In this document: piece after piece, positions 59,204 through 64,000 of the stretch | Numbering within the stretch: the first letter of the stretch is position 1 | How the letters are laid out: each line of letters begins with the position of its first letter | Assembly: GCF_019890725.1 (NCBI RefSeq) | Contig: NZ_JAINZZ010000001.1 | Span: forward strand, 186,001 to 250,000 | Source of the DNA: Actinacidiphila acidipaludis | GTDB taxonomy: Bacteria; Actinomycetota; Actinomycetes; Streptomycetales; Streptomycetaceae | Length of the DNA stretch: 64,000 nt | Direction of reading: 5' to 3' | Program-made: the position numbers and the translations under genes | The notes under the pieces: model-generated | What the model saw: the letters and a program-made list of their open reading frames with translations, nothing else | Told to the model about the DNA's origin: nothing | Databases searched by the model: none

Positions 59204-60937
59204 GTGGGCGAGGCCGGCGGCAGCCAGGGCGGCGGGGACGGTGAGCACGAGTACCTTCCCCGGCTGGAGCTGGACCAGCTCCTGGACGAGCTGAAGGTAC
59301 GGATCGACGCCGCGCGGGGGACGCAGGACCGCATCCACAGCCTTCTGGAGGCGGTGCTGTCGGTGGGCCGCGAGCTGGACCTGCCGCATGTCCTGCGCCG
59401 GATCGTGGAGTCGGCCGTGCTGCTGGTCGACGCTGAGTACGGCGCCCTGGGCGTCGTGGAGGGCGACCGGCTGTCGGAGTTCCTGACCGTGGGGGTGACC
59501 GAGGAGGAGGTCCGGGAGATCGGCCCCCTGCCCTCGGGCCACGGCATCCTCGGCGAGCTGATCCGGCACCCCGTGCCGCTACGGCTGGACGAGATCGCCG
59601 ACCATCCGGCCTCGTACGGCTTCCCGCCCCACCACCCTCCGATGCGGTCGTTCCTCGGCGTTCCGATCCGGGTCAGGGAAGAGGTCTTCGGCAACCTGTA
59701 CCTCACCGAGAAGCGCGGCGGGCGCGCGTTCGACGCGGAGGACGAGACCGTCCTGAACACCCTGGCCGTGGCGGCGGGCGTCGCCATCGAGAACGCCCGG
59801 CTGTACAAGGCGGCGCGGGACCGGCAGCGCTGGATGGAGGCCAACGCCGACATCGTCGCCGCCCTGCTGTCCGGCGCCGACGAGATGGAGGTCCTGGAAC
59901 GCATCGTCCGGCACGCGCGGACCATCGCCAAAGCCGACCTCGGGGTCGTGGGGCTCCCGGCGGGCGACGGCGTGAACCTGCAGGTGATGATCGCCATCGG
60001 CATCGACGCCGACGACCACCACGGTCTCGTCCTCCCCCGCGAGGGCTCGTTCATGGGCGCGGCCATGTCGGCGGGAAAGCCGATCTCCACCCCGGAGATC
60101 AGGAAGGACCCCCGGCTCACCGCCGGGCCCCCGCGCTTCAGCGGTCTGGGACCGACGGTGGCCGTGCCGATGGTCACCGACGAGGGGACGCGCGGCGCTG
60201 TGCTGCTGGCGCGCAAGGAACACACGCCTCCGTTCACCGAGGCGGAGACCACTCCCCTGCTGGCCTTCGCGGGCCAGGCCGCCCTGGCCCTGCAACTGGC
60301 GGAACGGCGCAGGTCCGCCGAGCAGCTCGCCGTCCTCGAGGACCGGGACCGCATCGCCCGGGATCTGCACGACCTGGCCATCCAGCGGCTGTTCGCCACC
60401 GGCATGACCCTGCAGAGCGCGGTGCGCTTCGTGGAGCACCCCGAGGCCCGGGAACGACTGCTGCGGGCCGTGGACGACCTCGACGAGACCATCAAGATCA
60501 TCCGGTCCACGATCTTCGGCCTGCGCGCCAAGGAGGCCGACCAGCGCCCGCAGGGCCTGCGGGCACGGTCCGCCGCCGCTGTCGAACAGGCCGCCGGGCC
60601 GCTCGGGTTCACCCCCGTCCTGCACATGGAGGGACTGCTCGACACCGACGTGCCTTCGGCCACCGCGGACGACGCCGTCGCCGTCCTCACCGAGGCGCTG
60701 TCCAACGCGGCACGCCACGCCGGGGCGTCGGCCGTCGAGGTCACCCTGGTGGTCGCGGAGGGATGGCTGACGGTGTCGGTCACCGACAACGGGCGGGGCA
60801 TCCCGGAGAAGGCTCCGCGCAGCGGGCTGCGCAATCTCGCCGCGCGGGCCGGCCGGCTCGGGGGCCGGTTCGAGGCGGGACCGGGGCCGCAGGGCGGCAC
60901 GCGGCTGGCGTGGTGTGTGCCGATCGACGTGCGGTAG
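59204..60937 (+). CDS. osdK: OsdK/DevS-like GAF-GAF sensor histidine kinase
   Basis: 577 residues: two GAF domains (about 60-200 and 230-365), then HisKA_3 with H389 in RDRIARDLHDLAIQRL and an ATPase end (TEALSNAARHAGAS; VTDNGRGIPEKAPRSGLRNLAARAG). The first GAF carries PHHPPM at 142-147 in SYGFPPHHPPMRSFLGVPIRVRE, the region holding the haem-ligating histidine (H149) in M. tuberculosis DosS from memory; H144 is the candidate. This fits a haem sensor of oxygen/NO/redox. GTG 59204 follows GGAGG at 5 bases. With the regulator at 62106 it forms the Streptomyces OsdKR pair. Confidence 0.88.
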   Translation: MGEAGGSQGGGDGEHEYLPRLELDQLLDELKVRIDAARGTQDRIHSLLEAVLSVGRELDLPHVLRRIVESAVLLVDAEYGALGVVEGDRLSEFLTVGVTEEEVREIGPLPSGHGILGELIRHPVPLRLDEIADHPASYGFPPHHPPMRSFLGVPIRVREEVFGNLYLTEKRGGRAFDAEDETVLNTLAVAAGVAIENARLYKAARDRQRWMEANADIVAALLSGADEMEVLERIVRHARTIAKADLGVVGLPAGDGVNLQVMIAIGIDADDHHGLVLPREGSFMGAAMSAGKPISTPEIRKDPRLTAGPPRFSGLGPTVAVPMVTDEGTRGAVLLARKEHTPPFTEAETTPLLAFAGQAALALQLAERRRSAEQLAVLEDRDRIARDLHDLAIQRLFATGMTLQSAVRFVEHPEARERLLRAVDDLDETIKIIRSTIFGLRAKEADQRPQGLRARSAAAVEQAAGPLGFTPVLHMEGLLDTDVPSATADDAVAVLTEALSNAARHAGASAVEVTLVVAEGWLTVSVTDNGRGIPEKAPRSGLRNLAARAGRLGGRFEAGPGPQGGTRLAWCVPIDVR

Positions 60938-60967
60938 GCGGCCGAGCCGTCAGCGGACTTCCGTGCG

Positions 60968-61037
60968 ACCGGTCGCGGCTGGCGTCAGCGGTCCGCCGCG
61001 GGCCGTCGGAGGAACCGGTCGCGGCTCGCGTCAGCGG
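60968..61037. repeat. 24-bp direct repeat at 3' end of Acg-like gene
   Basis: A 24-base segment (60968-60991) is repeated at 61014-61037 with one mismatch. The second copy covers the last two codons and stop of the Acg-like gene, so the gene tail was duplicated. Confidence 0.65.
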
Positions 61038-62011
61038 CCGGGGTCGAGCACCTCGTGCACCGGCCGGCGCGGCGTCGCCGGACCCTCGGGCCCGTACCCG
61101 AACCGGATGAGCATCTGGACGTGCGCGGTTCCGCCGCGCGGGTCGCGCATCGCCCAGTGCGCCTCCGGCCACTCCACGGCCTGGCTGAACAGCGAGGCCC
61201 GCACACCGTGCGCGGTGGCGACGAGCAGCGCGCGCTCCAGGCCCTGCCCGGCCCGCAGCCAGTCCGCCGGCCTGTCGTGCAGCGTGCCCAGAACGGCCAC
61301 GGCCGGACGCTCCTCGAAGGGCGCCGGCTCCTGCGGGTGGGCCGCCCTGCCGGTGGTGTAGTCGCGGACGGGGAGGTGCCCCGTGGCGTCCCGGGGGCCG
61401 AGGGCGAGGGCGGGGATGCCGTCGTCGGCTCCCTCCCGGACCCAGGCGCGGCTCTCCGTGCTGCGGCCGGGGTCGGAGGCGGCGAGCCGCTCGGCCTCCG
61501 CCGTCAGTTGCAGGATGCGCGCGGTCTCCGCCGGCCCGGGGAAGACCAGCATGGCGCCCTCGGCGGTCACGGCCTCGGTGATCTCCGCGCGGATGTCGTC
61601 GGGAACGGGCGGCCCGTCGAAGGGGAAGCGGCTGCTGTGCCGGCGCCACAGCGCGTCGTACAGTTCGGCGCCCTCCCACGCGTCGCCGGCCCGTCGCGGC
61701 CCGGCCAGCCGCACCGCCGCCAGGAAGCCGGGATCGGCGGGCCTGGGCAGCAGGTGGACGACCGGCTCCCAGCCGAAGTGGGCGACGGCGGCCCGCAGGT
61801 TGAACACGGCGGCGCCGGCGGAGAGGTGGAGGGCCTGACCGGCCGGGTCGGTGTTCCGCAGGGTCCGGTCGGCGGCGGCGCGCACCTCGATCGTGGTGGT
61901 GGCCGGGTCGAGCCGGAAGCGCCAGGGTTGCGTGTTGTGGATCGAGGGCGCGGCCACGGCCGCGGAGACCAGCTTCTCCAGGGTCGCCCCGTCCAGCGCT
62001 GCGGTGCTCAT
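61031..62011 (-). CDS. Acg-type nitroreductase-fold protein
   Basis: 326 residues: LEKLVSAAVAAPSIHNTQPWRFRLDP opens the fold, and GLERALLVATAHGVRASLFSQAVEW with HVQMLIRFGYGPE closes it. This is the Acg family (Rv2032/Rv3131-like), a duplicated nitroreductase fold without clear catalytic residues; in M. tuberculosis it is a DosR-regulon member, perhaps an FMN store or sink. ATG 62011 follows GGAGG. An OsdR box lies 81 bases upstream, overlapping the end of the regulator gene. A short direct repeat has duplicated its final codons. Confidence 0.88.
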   Translation of the reverse strand: MSTAALDGATLEKLVSAAVAAPSIHNTQPWRFRLDPATTTIEVRAAADRTLRNTDPAGQALHLSAGAAVFNLRAAVAHFGWEPVVHLLPRPADPGFLAAVRLAGPRRAGDAWEGAELYDALWRRHSSRFPFDGPPVPDDIRAEITEAVTAEGAMLVFPGPAETARILQLTAEAERLAASDPGRSTESRAWVREGADDGIPALALGPRDATGHLPVRDYTTGRAAHPQEPAPFEERPAVAVLGTLHDRPADWLRAGQGLERALLVATAHGVRASLFSQAVEWPEAHWAMRDPRGGTAHVQMLIRFGYGPEGPATPRRPVHEVLDPGR

Positions 62012-62069
62012 GGCCGCCTCCTCCGGTCGTCGCGCTTCCAGCCTGAGCCGCGGGATCCGGCGCGGCCAG

Positions 62070-62105
62070 AGGCCGCAGGTCACCGCCTGCGGGTCCGAAC
62101 GGCCC
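62070..62105. promoter_or_regulatory. Paired OsdR-type boxes before Acg-like gene
   Basis: GGTCCG-AA-CGGCCC (62092-62105, one mismatch) and the weak AGGCCG-CA-GGTCAC (62070-62083), 22 bases apart, 60-95 bases before the ATG at 62011. Confidence 0.55.
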
Positions 62106-62810
62106 TCAGCCGTTGCCGTGGTGGCGGTGTCCGCCCTCGGGCGCGCCCTGGGTGGCGATGACGGCTGCCTGGACCCGCCGTTCCACGCCGAGCTTGGCCA
62201 GCAGCCGGGAGACGTTGTTCTTCACCGTCTTCTCCGACAGGTAGAGCCGGCGTCCGATCTGACGGTTCGTCAGTCCCTCGCCGATGAGTTCGAGGATCTC
62301 ACGTTCGCGCGGCGACAGCCCGGACAGGGCCTCCTGGCCGGGCTCCGGCGGCGCGTCGTCGTCCCGCAGCCTGCTCATCAGCCGGGCGGTCGTCGCCGGA
62401 TCCAGCAGGGACTGCCCGGAGGCGACCGTGCGCACCGCCGACACCAGGTCCGAGCCCTTGATCTGCTTCAGCACGTACCCGGCCGCGCCCGCCATGATCG
62501 CGTCCAGCAGTGCGTCGTCGTCGTCGAACGAGGTGAGCATCAGGCAGGCCAGCTCCGGCATCGACGACCGCAGCTCCCGGCACACCGTGATGCCGTCGCC
62601 GTCCGGCAGCCGCACGTCCAGCACCGCGACGTCCGGGCGCAGGGCCGGACCGCGGGCCAGGGCATGGTCCGCGGTCCCCGCCTCCCCGACGACCTCGATG
62701 TCCGGCTCGGCGTCCAGCAGGTCGTGCAGACCCCTGCGCACGACCTCGTGGTCGTCGAGGAGGAACACCCGGATCGGGGACGGCGACGAGAACCGCCGCG
62801 GCTCGCTCAT
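62106..62810 (-). CDS. osdR: OsdR/DevR-like NarL-family response regulator
   Basis: 234 residues: receiver with D65 ([13 protein letters not shown]), T93 and K115 (GYVLKQ), and a LuxR HTH at ~165-220 ([53 protein letters not shown]). The output region resembles DosR/DevR. It should bind the GGGCCG-N2-CGGCCC boxes found through this part of the window. A box lies 86 bases upstream of its own start, pointing to autoregulation. The kinase gene lies ~1.2 kb away on the other strand. Confidence 0.9.
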   Translation of the reverse strand: MSEPRRFSSPSPIRVFLLDDHEVVRRGLHDLLDAEPDIEVVGEAGTADHALARGPALRPDVAVLDVRLPDGDGITVCRELRSSMPELACLMLTSFDDDDALLDAIMAGAAGYVLKQIKGSDLVSAVRTVASGQSLLDPATTARLMSRLRDDDAPPEPGQEALSGLSPREREILELIGEGLTNRQIGRRLYLSEKTVKNNVSRLLAKLGVERRVQAAVIATQGAPEGGHRHHGNG

Positions 62811-62895
62811 GGTCGGCCCCTCACCTCTGACGTCGCCGGCGCCCTGTGGCGCGGTCCTGAACTAGATCCTTAACCGGGCACTGCGCCTTCTGCTA

Positions 62896-62909
62896 GGGCC
62901 GAACGGGCC
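62896..62909. promoter_or_regulatory. OsdR-type box before regulator gene
   Basis: GGGCCG-AA-CGGGCC: one mismatch in the right arm; 86 bases upstream of ATG 62810. Confidence 0.6.
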
Positions 62910-62984
62910 CGTTGCGCGCTCCCGGCCAGGCCCCGTCTCCACGGGCGCGGTGCGGTGGCGGACCGGCGGCGTCCACAGTCACCG

Positions 62985-63470
62985 TCATGGACCCGCATCC
63001 GGTCGCCCGCCCACGACGTCGAGGCCGCCCGGCTGCGGGGAGTCCTCCGTGAACGGGGCCGCCAGGGCGCACCGGGCCGCCGGCCCCAGCAGATCGGAGA
63101 TCATGCCGTGCGCCTGCAGCAGCAGGTCGTCCACCGACACCACCCCGACCGTCCATGTGCCGTCCAGTACCGGCAGACGGTGCACCTCGGCCCGCTGGAA
63201 CGCGCGGCTCGCGGTGACGAGGTCGTCGTCCGCGTCCACGGTGACGACGGGCGCGGACATCAGCTCTCCCACCGGGGACCGCGGATCGGTCCCGTCCGCG
63301 AGACAGCGCATCACCAGGTCCCGGTCCGTGACGATTCCCACCAGCTTCCGGTCCCGGCACACCGGCAGGCACCCGACGCCGGCCTCGCACAGCACACGCG
63401 CGGCGGTCCGCACCGGGACGTCCGGTGCCACGGTGACGGCCGGGCCGCGCATGACGTCCGCGATTCTCAC
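62985..63470 (-). CDS. CBS-pair protein, Hrp1-like
   Basis: 161 residues: MRIADVMRGPAVTVAPDVPVRTAARVLCEAGVGCLPVCRDRKLVGIVTDRDLVMRCLADG, then GELMSAPVVTVDADDDLVTASRAFQRAEVHRLPVLDGTWTVGVVSVDDLLLQAHG. Resembles Hrp1 (Rv2626c), another DosR-regulon CBS protein; unlike the three CBS-BON proteins it has no BON domain. Cysteines at ~28, 34 and 38 could be redox sensitive. GTG 63470 follows GGGGAG at 7 bases. It shares a promoter region with the divergent Usp gene at 63642. Confidence 0.85.
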   Translation of the reverse strand: MRIADVMRGPAVTVAPDVPVRTAARVLCEAGVGCLPVCRDRKLVGIVTDRDLVMRCLADGTDPRSPVGELMSAPVVTVDADDDLVTASRAFQRAEVHRLPVLDGTWTVGVVSVDDLLLQAHGMISDLLGPAARCALAAPFTEDSPQPGGLDVVGGRPDAGP

Positions 63471-63538
63471 GAGTGGCTCCCCTTCCCCCTCGATGGGCGT
63501 CCGGCTTCCAGCGTCGCTGCCCGGTGGCCTTCTCCCCA

Positions 63539-63574
63539 GGGCCGACCGGGCCTCCCCCGGTCCCCGCTCGGCCC
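63539..63574. promoter_or_regulatory. Paired OsdR-type boxes between CBS and Usp genes
   Basis: GGGCCG-AC-CGGGCC (63539-63552) with a half-conserved TCCCCG-CT-CGGCCC (63561-63574), spacing 22; 69 bases from the CBS start and 68-90 bases from the Usp start. Confidence 0.55.
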
Positions 63575-63641
63575 TATCCGCCTCCGCCGGGCGGACGGAG
63601 CCTGGAAGACAGAGGCCGGGAGAGGGAAGGAGGCGTCGATC

Positions 63642-64000
63642 ATGGTCTACTCGATCGTTGCCGGGGTGGACGGTTCGTCGGCGAGTCTGGCGGCGGTCCA
63701 CTGGGCGGCTCGTGAGGCGCTGCGGCGCGATACCGAGCTGCTGGTGGTCCACGCGACACCCGCGCGGCCGGGACGGACGACGCTGGCCACGCCCACCGAT
63801 CCCCGCCCCCGGCCGGCCGGCAAGCGCTGGACGCCGTTCCACGTCGCCGACGAGCTCCGGAACGCGTATCCCGCGCTGTCGGTGGTCGCGGACGAGATGT
63901 CCGGTCAGCCGCTGCCCGCACTGCTCGAGGCCGCACGGCGCGCCGAACTGCTGGTCCTGGGGGCGCACGGCGGAAGGACGGCGGCCGGGTTCCTGATCGG
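63642..64000 (+). CDS. Universal stress protein, cut by window end
   Basis: Partial: the first ~119 codons of a UspA protein, MVYSIVAGVDGSSASLAAVHWAAREALRRDTELLVVHATP, then ALLEAARRAELLVLGAHGGRTAAGFLIG at the window edge. GAAGGAGG lies 9 bases before ATG 63642. It shares the OsdR-boxed divergent region with the CBS gene at 62985. Confidence 0.85.
   Translation, partial: MVYSIVAGVDGSSASLAAVHWAAREALRRDTELLVVHATPARPGRTTLATPTDPRPRPAGKRWTPFHVADELRNAYPALSVVADEMSGQPLPALLEAARRAELLVLGAHGGRTAAGFLI

Overview
The window is very GC-rich, densely coded DNA. GTG starts, ATGA/GTGA stop-start overlaps and TAGGGT-type -10 boxes are frequent. The gene families point to an actinomycete, almost certainly a Streptomyces or close relative: FbiC/CofC, LLM flavoproteins, ankyrin and YcxB-like proteins, and a DevRS/OsdKR dormancy cluster. 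I see no rRNA, tRNA, CRISPR array or intact insertion sequence. Three deletion remnants among intact accessory operons suggest a fluid, arm-like part of the chromosome; that is inference.

Layout. 1-7.8 kb: a partial ankyrin gene, a broken NDH-2 fused to the tail of a cation/proton antiporter, two SDR dehydrogenases, and a divergent LysR/RclA-like flavoprotein pair. 6.8-13.5 kb: a sugar epimerase with a zinc-ribbon insert and a polytopic membrane protein on the minus strand. Divergent from them is a five-gene operon: cytochrome b561/molybdopterin fusion, membrane protein, GT2, TIGR04282-type transferase and methyltransferase. Three of these genes share leaderless-looking CTAGGGT promoters. 13.5-23.6 kb: mixed housekeeping and accessory genes (M48 peptidase, small HTH protein beside a 17-bp inverted repeat, truncated LysE exporter, RibD/DHFR-like reductase, STAS protein, winged helix, PhzF, GNAT).

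23.6-39.9 kb: sixteen consecutive minus-strand genes form an F420-centred catabolic island. They include cofactor genes (fbiC, cofC), an NADPH:F420 reductase-like protein, two LLM F420 oxidoreductases, CoA ligase, CoA-transferase, acyl-CoA dehydrogenase, enoyl-CoA hydratase, SDR, ALDH, VOC, NIPSNAP and muconolactone-isomerase-like proteins, a leaderless periplasmic-binding-fold protein and an IclR regulator. The gene set recalls the picrate npd clusters of Rhodococcus, but the substrate is unknown.

41.1-48.5 kb: a two-component system and a membrane redox operon (proline-rich membrane protein, ApbE, ferric-reductase-like protein, NuoF-like protein, 3Fe-4S ferredoxin) share a promoter element. 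48.5-51.8 kb: DUF302, an MMPL transporter and a CsoR/CstR-family repressor with three copies of its palindromic operator. 51.8-64 kb: a Streptomyces OsdKR (DosRS/DevRS-like) dormancy island with universal stress proteins, CBS and CBS-BON proteins, flavodoxin, Rv1733c-like, Acg-like and Hrp1-like proteins, the kinase and the regulator. Its promoters carry a GGGCCG-N2-CGGCCC box, often paired at a 21-22 bp offset.
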